NCBI GenBank assembly: GCA_003024175.1
Contig: MDYQ01000066.1
Span: 50,520 to 114,519, forward strand
Length of the DNA: 64,000 nt
DNA from: Planoprotostelium fungivorum
Lineage: Eukaryota; Evosea; Variosea; Cavosteliida; Cavosteliaceae
Direction of reading: 5' to 3'
Part shown: positions 1-11,800 of the stretch, in pieces
How the letters are laid out: every line of letters starts with the position of its first letter
Position numbering within the stretch: the stretch's first letter is position 1
The notes under the pieces: model-generated
Seen by the model: the letters and a program-made list of their open reading frames with translations, nothing else
Told to the model about the DNA's origin: nothing
The model's database searches: none
Position numbers and translations under genes: made by a program

Positions 1-199
1 GTGGATTCGGCCATAATGGTGGTTTGTGCTCCTGGATGTTTGTGAAGGAATGCCTCTTGCCCACCGGAAGTCGGATAAGCAGAGCGTCAGATCAATGACA
101 GATCACAGATTGCATCCCCAGATCTGTTCTTGTGCGAGTTTTGTGATGTCAACCAATGCTTCTGTCTTTATTCACAATCTACACAAATAAATATCGTCA

Positions 200-3100
200 T
201 CAGACGCTCTTCAGCCCCAAGAAAGAAGAGATCAAGAGTGAGCTGAGAGAATCTTCTTCTCCCTTGGCAAACTCTTCCGGCAGGGTCAAGTCCTCCTCAG
301 GCTCTTCAAAGAAATCGGCTACGTACGGTCAGTCACTTCCCTATCCCAACGCCTCACCCTCGTCGATCAGCACGGGCGCTTTCGCGTTGGCTTGTTCGAA
401 CATTTCCAAGATCTCTTGTCGGTGCTGTCTCTCCTTCTCCTCCCGCTGGGCCTCCAGGGCGGCGAAGCCACCACTGCGGGTCTTCAGCTGGCCTCTCCCT
501 TCAGAGAGGGCCTGCCCTGCGACGCTCTTCTTTGCTTCTCTCTCTTCCGTTCTCTTCTTGTCCATGCCCGCGATCGCCCCTGTCGTTTGTCAGCGGACAA
601 ATATCGAAAATGACTGTCACCCAATCGCTTATCTGAATCGGGGCGGATCTTGCGGATGGCGTGGACGAGGGCAGAGAGCCCTTCTCTGGGTGATATGGCT
701 TCTTTGGGCTGGGCGGGTGGGGCCGTGGTCAGCTGGGTCTTACGCTTGTTCAACTGCTCCTCCAGTGATTCTCCACTGTTTCCCAGAGCGTGGAAGAGGG
801 ACACGGCAGACTTCGCTTTGCTCTTCGTCGGTTCATCGGTGGGAGGCTTGACGATTACGACCTTGAGTTCGGTTACTTTCGGTGAGAGCTCTAGGTCGAT
901 GGGTGGTGGAGGTGGTGGCGGTGGAGGTCCGCTTGTCTCTTCCGTCGAACGACCTTCAACTACCGTCTGTGGTACATCGGATGTCTCCGTGGTGGGTGTG
1001 TTGTCACCGATGTAGATCTTGGTGGATTCGTGGTCCAGAAGGGTCTCTTCCCCTTCTTCATCGTTCAGATCGGACAAGGAGACCTGCGTCGCGACCTGCT
1101 CCTCTTCATCGTTTGCTGATATCAGATCAGATAGAGATATCTCCTGGGAAGGTTGCTGATCATCCAGGTTGGCAGATAAGAGGTCTGAAAGAGATATCTG
1201 GGTAGAGGCTTCTTCTTCGATAGATTGTGATGTGTGCTCTATCACTTCTTCTGATTCAGCTTCCATCCCAAGTAGGTCCTCCAGAGATATCGCAACTTCT
1301 GCCCGTGGCGTACTGACCCGAGAGTTCCCGGCAGATGTATCAGCTGTTTAAAGTGAATTAAGGTTGGACTTGACGTCGACTCACGTGACGCTGCATCTGA
1401 CTCTTCCAATCCTGATTCTACCTGAGATGACCCCAGTGCCATCAATGCAGCCTCATCTTCGCTCTCCTCCTCTTCTATTGCCTTCATCTCACTCTCGACT
1501 TCCCCCCGCTTCAATTCTTCCGCGAGCGAATCATTGTGAGGAGAGGGGATGACATCCTCCTCTTCGCTAGAACTCTCTTCGATCTTGAAATGTGTTGGCC
1601 CAGACTTTTGAGTCACCCTCGTAAGTTTCTTTTCGTCCAAAATAGCAAACAATTCATCTACCGAGAGAGATTCACCTTTGTACATCAGGATGAATAGAAG
1701 CGATCAAGCTTCACCTGGTAGCTTCTTCTTCACGTCGATTTTCTTTTCTTCAATGCGGGCAGGAGGTGGCGGTCGGCGTGGTACTTCGGGTTTCTTCTTC
1801 GTTTCCAGGGTTCTCTTGTTCTCTATCTGAACGTTTCCTCTCGTTGTGTCTGGTGACTGAGGAGAATCTGGTGTAGACAGGCGTCTCGTTGCTGTGGGCG
1901 AGGCTGATTTCTTCACCGACTTCGCTTCAGGTGTGCGATTTATCTTCCTCTCGCTCGTCGGACTCCCTCGTGTATCGGCCAAATTCGATGATGGAGTCGT
2001 CTTCTTCCTTGCATCGCTGGCTGCACTGATGGACCGCTGTCCGACATCAGCAGATTCGACTTGATCATCGTACTCACTCTCTTGGCAGCCCCTACGGCCT
2101 GTTCTCTCTGTTTGTAATATTCAATGCTCAGCTGGTGATCTTCAATGGTCTGTCTCTGCTCTTCTATTCGTTTGGAGAGATTTTGATTCTCGATTTTGAG
2201 ACGCTCGCAACGTCGCACCAGATCTTCGACGATGTCAGATAGAGACACAAGCTCCTCCTCCTTCTGTTCGTTCTCTTCTCTCAATTGTTGCAGTTCAGAG
2301 TCGTCGGATAATAGATCGATCATCTTTGCTTCTGTGATGCGAAGCTGTTGAGACAAGGCGAATTCCACATCCTCTGATGTTTTACGATCTTCCTCGTAAG
2401 TCTGGTAGAGTTACAAATGTCGAGCTGGATATTTCGATTCACCTTGATCATCATGTCTTTGTTGGATATGGATTTCAAGAGTTTGCTCACGACATTCAGA
2501 ACAGAATTTTCCAGCGATTTCAGATTCTCATCGACAGACTAGTATAATCAGAATCGATTCTCGTTCATCCAATCACCTGTGCCATTCGCATGGGTACATC
2601 TCTCGAGATGACTGTCTTCTTAAATTTTGTAAAGGATGTGGCGATGCTAGCCACCGAATCACCGAAATCAGGTTGTCGCTAATGTTCGATCAGTACGGGG
2701 GACCACTGTGTTCTCACCTTCATTGGTGGGTTCTGCTTCTCTCGCATGAGGAAAGCACTCTCCGTCTTCAAAGGTGAGCCGTCAAGTGAGCCAGAGTGAT
2801 CTTCGCGAAGATCATAACGCGAGTGTTCTTTCTGAGACTGACCTCTTGGATTCTTTCTGCTGGCGCCTGCTCCATTATGAGGCGGAGTGACCTTCCTCGA
2901 AGATGATGTGAGAGCTTCCTCGCTTCTCGAAGTGTGAGGCATAAATTGACTGGATGACTGAAGAGGCTTGTCGTCGTCTGTTCACAGATGAGATTGCAAC
3001 AGCCACAAAACGAAAGTTAGACTGACCTAGAGGTGCGAATTGGGAATATGTGTCTTGGGGATTCGAAGACCATCTCTGTGGTGTGTGAGAATTTGGCGGT

Positions 3101-3309
3101 GTATCTCTCGAGCGTAGCACTGTTCTTTTTTCCGGAGGGTAAGCTAACAGACGAGACAACGTTTCGTGTCGAATTCGCTCTGCGATGTCGTTCTCATCTT
3201 CAGACATTACATCTTCGTCTTCACGATGTTGTGGATCAACGAGATCGGGCACCCAGGCTGCACGAGGTGCCTGAACGTCTCTTCTCCCTTGTGAGAAATT
3301 CTGTTTCAT
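200..3309 (-). CDS. Coiled-coil, polyproline protein with ISLSDLL repeats (function unknown)
   Basis: I do not recognise this multi-exon minus-strand gene. Splicing introns of about 40 nt gives one continuous protein. An acidic N-terminal part is followed by a coiled coil (encoded about 2130-2370; LQQLREENEQKEEELVSL and on). A Ser/Thr/Pro/Lys-rich linker contains a PPPPP patch. Next is an acidic stretch with four short repeats of the form ISLSDLL (1080-1290), then a run of nine prolines (about 905-930), a basic helix GLSALVHAIRKI that resembles a WH2-like actin-binding helix, a charged coil, and the stop at 200-202. An AATAAA lies downstream on the minus strand (about 165). The start is uncertain: the frame stays open to 3609, and 3309 is the first plausible Met. 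Acidic, coiled-coil and proline-rich content suggests a cytoskeletal scaffold, but this is inference. Confidence 0.6.
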
Positions 3310-3541
3310 AGGCTGAGAAAGCCTTAGGTTGAATTTCGGTTGGAGACCAAGCTGGAAGTGGTAGATTTGGCTGCATTGTAGACGGTAAATAAATTGAATT
3401 TCCGCACAGCGCATCAGATCGCCATACATCATGCAGAGAACAACAGGTCTATTCAGACAAATACAAACTGGAGGATTCAAGGTCAACCGATCTCCAATCA
3501 CTTTCCCTGTTAAGGTTAGGTAGTTCTGCGTGCATCGACTG

Positions 3542-4107
3542 ATGTTTACCAAGGCCAACCTGAACTTGGTCCGATGGAACTCTGGGGAGATAAAGGTGAC
3601 AATGATCACGTCTTTTCGATTCTGACTCTACTTTAGAAAGTTTCCTTCGCCACACCCCAAAATGTCATTCATCATTTGAGAACAGGAGTTGAGGTATACA
3701 TCTTAGACGTTCGCCCGGCTGAAGACTACAAAACTAAGCGTGTATCTGGAGCCCTCTGCTTCCCTCTTGAGACATTGGAGGTGATGTCATATGAAACCCC
3801 TCCTCCGCTCATATTTTCGTAGACACGTGCTGCTAAGCTTGTCGAGAGAGACAGAGTCATTTACATCCACTGTGACAAGGTAGAATCCGCGATGGTGTGA
3901 ATATCCATTAACTTACTTTAGAATTTTCACGATGAGGATGTGATCGAGGGAGACAGATCCATGCAAGCCGCACAGATTCTCAAGGCTCAAGGATTTCAGA
4001 AAGTGGAGGTGATGCCCAACTTTCGAGGTCGTTAGTTGAACTTTTCGTAGGTCTTGAATGCCAACTACGACGACTTGAAGGCAGCTGGATTCATGTACTA
4101 TGAATAA
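3542..4107 (+). CDS. Small rhodanese-domain protein
   Basis: Five exons (3542-3595, 3637-3780, 3823-3879, 3922-4008, 4051-4107) splice in phase into 132 residues. The protein is essentially one rhodanese domain. The entry motif VYILDVRPAEDYKTKRVSGA matches the family's DxR...F/Y...HIxGA signature. The active-site loop follows IYIHCDK, with the Cys expected to carry the persulfide, and then a helix AAQILKAQGF and strand KVEVL as usual. Rhodaneses move sulfane sulfur or act as sulfide or phosphate sensors; the substrate cannot be told here. The long insert after the catalytic Cys (NFHDEDVIEGDRSM) is unusual and may change the loop. An AATAAA overlaps the stop codon (4103-4108). Exon 1 lies across the upstream region of the divergent gene on the minus strand. 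Confidence 0.8.
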
Positions 4108-4362
4108 AGAATGAAGAGCAGACTCACAAGATCGTCCGAACTATCTTAACGTGCTCGTAAGAATGGACAAGGATTTTACATCATGTTGGAGAAGATCGCG
4201 AGCGACATAGACATCGTGGATAGCTATCTGTACCGCTCATCCTCCGAAAGCTTGTGTGAATCACCGCGTGCTCAGACGGGCACCTGACAGCGTCGACGAA
4301 AATTCGTCACCAAAAAGAAAGATCCCTCTTCACTTTTCCGAGCTGGTAAGACGTGAAACAAC
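4108..4362. other. Short intergenic gap
   Basis: About 255 bp between the rhodanese stop and the signal-peptide Met of the next gene. A 34-codon open frame starts near 4182 but has no recognisable features, and I do not call it. Presumably it holds the 3' UTR of one gene and the promoter of the next. Confidence 0.5.
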
Positions 4363-7300
4363 ATGAGGGGGACAACTCTTCTATCACTTCTCTTCGCCTT
4401 CTGTGGTGAGCGAATTCATTTTTCGCCGTGATGCGGACAACTTCTCACAAAATGCAGCCCTCTCCTGTGTGAGAGGCCAGACTGAGACCATTACTTTACA
4501 AGTCCATCTCGGTTATCGCAGCCCTAACGGTCAGGACGTCAATGACCTCACCACCCTTCTCTCTAAAGGGGACGGATTTTCTGAGACAATCAAGATCGTC
4601 TCTGACCAGAAGTTCTACTGGAACCAAACCTCCGAATCTCACAATGTTTACGCAGAGCTAGAGATCACTGGTCAGAATGCTTCTACACGTGCCACCGACC
4701 TCGAAGCCAGCCCAGAAGTCCTCTTTGGAAACCAGGATGATATTGAGGCTTGGACTGTCTGGGACAATCGAACTGGATCTGAGCCAGAAATCAAGACTGT
4801 TGCCCTCTCTGATGTGAGAACTGTGACGACCTTCTACTTCTCATCATCTATAGGTGTGGTACATTCGTTTTGTCACCAATGAAAGTGTCAGCGCCTCTCT
4901 GGAGGCCTACCAACAAGTGTTTACATCTTGGATGACACCCGAACAACAGCAGAACTCCGCCATCACGGTCGATTACAAATATGATCTGGTCGGATCCGAG
5001 CGCGATGTCCTCATGCTCTTGACCATCCAACAGCTGTCGTACCCTTGGAGAGACACCCCCATCTCTGACGCCATCTACAAACTGACCGTAAACAACTCTT
5101 GGGCCGACGCCTGCAAGCAGATGGGAGTTCCCATCATCGCCAACGCCTCTATCTGGAGAGACGGAGCCGAGGAGTCCAGCAGCTCCACCGTGAGCCATCC
5201 ATCCAATCATCCCGTCCATTATCATTCCACATCAACTCCATCTCACCCTCTACAGGAGCTCTCGGTCCACTTCACCTACGCGAAAGACAGCACTACGCGT
5301 GATCCCTCCGTCTGGGCTCCCATCTTCGCCAAGGTCCCATCTTACTTCAGCCTCCCAGTCAACGTCACCTACTCTCCCTTCACTCAACGTCGCAGAGATT
5401 ACGAGCCCACCCACGTTAAGATCAATCTGAAGGTCATCGGCCACAAGATCGACGTCGAGCTCACTCTCGATGCCTTCCGTGCCGCCATCGAGGCACAGAA
5501 CACTGGAGCCGAAGAATATTTCAACGACGAGCGAGAGGCTGCGACGCAACCTCTACCCGACATCTTTGTGTTGCACGTGTGGCCGGCCGGAACTTCCGAG
5601 CCAGAGACCACGCAGAACGCAACGGTGAGGGTTCGTTGTAGATGCGACGCTGACGCGTTGTAGACGGTCAACTTCCGCTTTTACTACGAGAGCGCCCTGC
5701 AGTACAACGGCCAGAGCTTCTGGACCGTCATCGCCGCCGCCGAGCTCTCCGGATCCGCCGAAATCGTCGGCGCGCTCATCAGTGACTTCAGATATGGCAT
5801 CTACGAGCAGAGGAGACAAGGCATGGAGGACCCCTTCAACAAGGCCAACAGCGGTGTCCCCAACTCCACTTTCGTTCACTTGTGGCAGGGAGAGAAGGAG
5901 CCCCAGCAGTACAACGGAGACGTCATCGAGCAGGTGAGGGTGACGATCTACAACCCGCCCTGACCCGACGGCAGTCGTATTTCGTCACGTTCGATTACAA
6001 CACAGCCCTGACTCAGGGACCTCTTTCACCCGAAGACTTGCTCAGAGTCCTCCGCAACTTCACCACTGATGACGTCACCATCTACTCCACCGGTCAAAAT
6101 TCCAGCACTTTTGTCGACGTCGACAACGCCATCCGTGCCTACACGACCTCCATTTCTTTCGAGATCGTCGGCCTCGTGACACCTTACGGTCAAGATTACG
6201 TCAACGACACCATGGAGCGTCTGGGAAGGGAGTTCTTCAACCCCAACTTGGACAAGTGGAGCAGTGTGTCACAGGGATACGGCCTTCCCATCTTGACTCC
6301 CACCCACCTCTGGAAGAACGGCTCCAGCATCGTAGAGCTCGTCAACGTCGGCCTGGCCTACCGCGATTCGAGCCAGATGATCAGCTCCTTTGACTTCTCC
6401 CTCATCTTCCGCAGACTGGTACAATCCTCCGTCGGCGTATCTCAGTACGATCTCTCTTCCATCGATTGGCAAGCCTATCCCAAAGACAGTCTCAACTACT
6501 ACCACACTTGCATGTTGACCCTCGCTGTCTCCAGTACAGACCCACTTCTCATCGACAGGGCCGTCAACGCCCTCGTCGCCGCCGGTCAGAACCGTACGTT
6601 CGAGTACAACGGAAGCTGGAACACGCAGAACATGTCCAACGTGTTGCCCCACATTCGTGTCTCTGGTATATGGAGAGCTGACGACACCGAGCCCGAGCCC
6701 CCCTCCCCAGTGCCGAAATCTGCGGTGAGGTCTATCCATCGAAACGGAACACTGACGCGGCCGTAGAACTACAAGCTGCGATTCCTCTTCACGACCGGTG
6801 ACGAGAACAAGACCGTCGTCGCCAGCGAATACATTGCTCTCTTCAGAGACGTCGCGGGAGAGGGTGTTCAATTCGAGCAGGTCGCACCTTCCGTCGAGAA
6901 CGTGACCCACAACCCCCAGAACCCTTCTCTGAGGGACCATGACGCCGTCGTCACCTTCTCCATCAACGGAACGGAAGACTGGACCGGCCTGAACACCGTG
7001 GACGGCTCCGTCGAGATCTTGCAAGGATACATCGCGTCGAACGACAAGTGGGACTTTTTCGTACAGCAGCTCGATTTGGAGTCCTTCACGGCCACTCACA
7101 TCTGGAAGGCGGAAGAGCCTGAGCCCTTCTACTACCCCAAGAGAGTGAGTCCAGATCGTCTGACATCTTTTGTTGATGACGTCACAGTACTTCTACGCAC
7201 ACTTTATGTACGTCAGCGAGGAGTCGGCTGCCAAGGCAACCACACCTCTCTTCCGTCAAGTCATCCAGCCCCCCGTCACCCTGACGTGGCTCCAGAACAT

Positions 7301-8599
7301 GATGGAGCATGCCGTGTCGTACAAGAACAACCTCACCCTCTCCAGCTTCGACACCGTCTCCCTCTTTGAGATCGGTGGTCTGCCCGACGATGTTCAGACC
7401 GCCCTGCAGCAGCTGAAGGATGCCGCGGCTCACCATCACGGCAAGAGATACGATCACAATGCTTTCGACAGAGGAAACAGAACCGACTTGCCCGAAATCA
7501 CGGTTCACCACATCTGGACCCCAGAGGAGAAGCAGCCCGACGACCAGATGAAGAGAAACACACTCGTGAGCCTTGAACAGTGACGTACATCTTCCTGACC
7601 CATGCAGTACGTCGCCGTTCAATTCGAGTTCAACACGACGAACGCCAACTTTAGCGTCAACTCTCTCCTCCCCGTCTTCCACAACATCTCCACTCGCGAC
7701 GTTTCATCGACTCTTACCACCGACCTCATCGTTACTTCTACCGAAGTCGTCAAGACCATCGAGCAGGTCACCGAGCGCAATGGAAACATGTCCGACACGT
7801 ACAACGCTACCGTCAGCCACTTTACCGTGAAGGCCGTCCTCCACTACACCGGTCTCGCCTACGAAGAGGGCAGCGAGACCGCCGACGCCCTCCACAACTT
7901 GATGGAGCAGTACAACGGCGAGACCAAGGGGGAGAGGATTCGAATCTGGACCGGAAAGTATGAATTACCCTTCTTCATCATCACCAGCGTCTCCGCACCC
8001 ACAGAGGTGAGTGTCCTCTATCTCCCCTCTCCTCTGACCCGTGACAGTCTGTCCACTTTGACTTTGTCGGCGGCGTCACCGAGCAGCAGCTGAGAGACAT
8101 CATCGTGGGAACCTTACAGATCGATGCCACTCAGCTCTCCATCGAGGACTTTGTCGCGGCGTCCGGCAAGCGAGCCGGAGGTTCTGCCACCGCCGTCTTC
8201 GGACTTGGCTCTGTGGCGAAGGATCCTACTGGCCTCAAGGACACTTTCGTTCAGGCCGCCAAGGACAACAAGTTTGCCACTTACGCTCAGGAGCACAACA
8301 TGCCTGCCGTCAGTGTCACACCAGCAGATTCAACCTCTACTACCGAGCAGCCTACCACTCAGCCTCCCACACAGCCAACTGAGCAGCCAACCGAGCAGCC
8401 CACGACACAGCCTCAGCCCACAAACTCTCAGGACGAGCCCCACGGCCTCAGACCCGGACAGAAGGCTGGAATTGCTTTTGGTGTCATCATCGGAGTGGCC
8501 ATCATCGTCGCCGGTGTCTACCTTCTTGTTCGCTACAGAAAGAGGAAGGCCTCCGCTGAGTACGAGAGACTGATGGACAACCCATACAACAAGCTCTGA
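4363..8599 (+). CDS. Type I membrane protein with tandem ectodomain repeats, paralog A
   Basis: Ten exons (4363-4405, 4458-4813, 4854-5189, 5256-5624, 5664-5933, 5975-6724, 6767-7144, 7188-7565, 7608-8006, 8048-8599) give 1276 residues; all later introns are phase 0. A signal peptide (MRGTTLLSLLFAFC...) is split by intron 1. The ectodomain is a series of 120-140-residue units, mostly one per exon. Each starts with an aromatic strand (VWYIRF, SYFVTFDY, YKLRFLF) and ends with a stamp like IWRDG, HVWPAG or HIWKAEEPEP. There are many N-glycosylation sites and few cysteines. A TTEQPTTQPPTQ mucin-like stalk precedes one transmembrane helix (GIAFGVIIGVAIIVAGVYLL) and a basic, short tail ending RLMDNPYNKL. 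I know no named family for the repeat. A surface receptor or adhesin is the best guess. AATAAA at 8644. Confidence 0.85.
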
Positions 8600-8643
8600 G
8601 CGAACCATCTATAGAGTTTCTAAGATGTTTGTGCGTGTGATAT

Positions 8644-8649
8644 AATAAA
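8644..8649 (+). terminator. Polyadenylation signal AATAAA of paralog A
   Basis: An AATAAA hexamer lies 45 nt after the stop codon of the upstream gene. This fits a eukaryotic cleavage and polyadenylation signal; the same hexamer sits in a similar place behind other genes of the window. Confidence 0.6.
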
Positions 8650-8869
8650 CTCTGTTCATCTCCATCTCATCGTCTTCTATTCTTTCTGGTGTTTTGATCT
8701 TGTCAACAAGGGACAGACATGAAGGAGACAGTGACTTGCCACTCAGGAACGTAGACACAAGTATGTACCTAGGGCACACACAGACGCAGCGACTTCTCTT
8801 GTCGACAAAGGTTAGTGTGACAGATAGCGCATATTCTCACAATTTCAGGTGAGCCGAAGGACAAACAAC

Positions 8870-11800
8870 ATGAAGGGAGCATCTCTTCTCTCCTTCTTTC
8901 TTCTTTTCTGGGGTGAGACTCATCGTTTAGATCCTCGTTTTGCATCTTCCGATGTTCATTTTGTTAACATGAAACAGCCGTCTCCTGCGCGAGGGGACAG
9001 AACGTCTCGGCGATTCTCGATGTCCACTTCACGGCCACCTCTTTGAACAATGAGCCCCTGACTCATGAAGAGCTCCAGTTTCTTACAGTCGATGGCATTG
9101 TTCTCTTCGAGTTAACGAATGACACTACGAATTTCTACTACCTGAACCACACCCATCAGATCGAGAACGTCTATGGGAAGATCAACATCACCGACGAGCA
9201 GCCCACTCTCGACCGACGTGTAGCCCATCTGATGGCGACTCCAAATGCCCTCTTCGAAAAGTTTGAGGGAGTGCAAGTATTGAACATCTGGAAGCCAGAA
9301 GATCAAGAGCCAATGGTGCCCACCAGTGATCTCGTCGATGTGAGCTCGGCCCTCCATCCTACTCTTCGAATCCTTCTCACGATTGTAGATGTGGAACGTC
9401 AAGATCGATCAGAAGAACAACAGCTACTTGAGTGAAAAGGATTACGTCCGCCTCTTCACCCATTACCTGAACCAAAGCATCTTCTTCAATGTCACGACCC
9501 ACATTACCCTTCAATCGGATACCACAGTTCAGCTTCAGATGAACATCAGCCAGTTGTCTCATCCCTGGAGAGATACCCCCATCTCCAACAACATCACCTT
9601 CCGATCTTACGAGCAGTGGAATGCCGCCAGCATCGACCTCGGCTTCCCCAACAACCTCGAAGATGTGACGATGTGGAGGGTTGGCGAGAGCGATCATTAC
9701 CATCCGGTGAGACATCTCTCTTCAAACGAAACTGATGCGAAACAGTCCGAGCAGATCATCTCCGTTCGCTTCAGCGTCGACAGCCCTCACTACAACCAGC
9801 CGAAAGATTTCTTGCCCATCTTCCAGCAGATCGCCAGTGCTTTTCCAGTGACCGTCGAGTACGATGACGTAGACCCCACGGGAACCACCACACAGACACC
9901 CCCTACTTGGGAGCCCACCTACAGCACTGTGGGTCACATCTTGTCCCGTTCATCATCTCACTCGTGATCAGATCGCTCCTCCCACCCACACCTCCACCGA
10001 GGGTAGCACCACTGGGACCATTTCCTCTGCACAGACAACCACTCACACTGAGAGCGCCATCACCGATTCCAGTGTCACTCAAGAGTCCACTACTACTGGT
10101 AGCCAAGAGCCCACTACTGGTAGTCAAGAGTCCACTACCACTACAACTGGCAGTCAAGAGTCTACTACTGGCAGCCAAGAGCCCAGTACTGGCAGCCAAG
10201 AGTCCACTACCACTACAACTGGCAGCCAAGAGTCTACTACTGGCAGCCAAGAGTCTACTACTGGCAGCCAAGAGTCTACTACTGGCAGCCAAGAGCCCAC
10301 GACCACGAGCCCCATCGTCACTTCGGCCTTCAGGACCCTCAGCAAGAGGGGATCCACCTCCGAGTTGGTCATCAACTTGAGAATCACCGGTGAAGCCGAG
10401 GACATTGGCAACGCCATCAGCATGCTCAGTCTCGCTTGCTCGAATCAACTCTCAGGACAATTCGATGCCTTCAACGAGGGAAGAAACAACGTCACAGACC
10501 AACTGCCCAACATCTTGGTCTACCACTTCTGGCCCGCCGGCGTCGTCGAGCCCAACGTCATGTACACTACAACGGTGAGCTGATCGATACGCCAACAATA
10601 ATTAACCGTGGTACAGGAAGTTCAGACTCACTTTTACTACCCCGGTACGATGAGATACGAGGGAAGCTTCCTACCCCTCTTTGATCACGTGACCCCCCGT
10701 GCCAGTCTGGTCAGCATGAACATCACCTCTTACGATGGACAAGAGTATTTCTCCGTCGCGACGAACGCTTCGTACTGGAGCTTCAGAGCCACTCTGACCA
10801 TCCACGGTGTCTTCAAGGTCCCCCAGGCCGTCTACAACGATCTCGTCTACGCCGCCTACGCTCAAAAGTCTGGCAGAGATGCGTTCAACACCCCCGGTAG
10901 CACTCTTCCCAACGTCACCGTCATTCACTTTTACGAGGGAAACACCGAACCTTTAGAGGACGGATCTGCGGTATCTCAGGTGAACCATCTTCTTTGTCTC
11001 CTCCTCTTCTATGTCTTCTCCTCTTCCATACATCAAGATCGTCTCTGACTTGCGTCAGGTGTGGTACGCACAATTCAGATATGAATTCCCCTCGGGTGAT
11101 CAGCCTTACGCCGGACAATTTGTCCGTATCTACCAGGCCGTCGCGGGTCCTAACGTCACCGTGACTCTCATCAACGTGGAGGACGACATCACCCAGCCTC
11201 TAGTCAACCACACCGAGTACACCGTCACTCTCAGCCTAAACATCTCCGGTATCGTAACACCCTACGGCCTCGACTACGTCAACGAGACCATGAAGAGAGT
11301 CGCGAGATCCATCCGTAACCCAGACATCAGCCTGTGGAACTACTGGTCGAGAAATTTCAGCTTGCCCGAGATCTTCCCCGTCGACGTGTGGCTCAACATT
11401 TCCGCCCCTCCCACCCAAGTTCGTCTCTCTCTCACATTTCGACATCCTCTGACTGTCCTCTGCAGCTTCTCAACGTCAGATTGGCTTACAACTCTTCTGA
11501 TCCCAACCCTGAACCTTTTGACTTCTCCGAACTGTTCCGCCACGCTTCGAATTCCACGCGTTACGTCACCGTCTACCAGTCTGGCCGCACGAGCGACTAC
11601 ATCTTACCTTACCCTCCCAACAGTGACATGTACGTCCACAACTACACCATCCTCCTCTCTGTAATGGGCAACCACGCCGAGGACGTTGAAACCGTGTCGG
11701 CAGACTTGATTCGCGCCGCTCAGGAAAAGTCGGATGTCTTTAACGGGCAGTGGAACCACCGGGCGAACAACGGTACCGATCTTCCCAACATCACCGTGGC

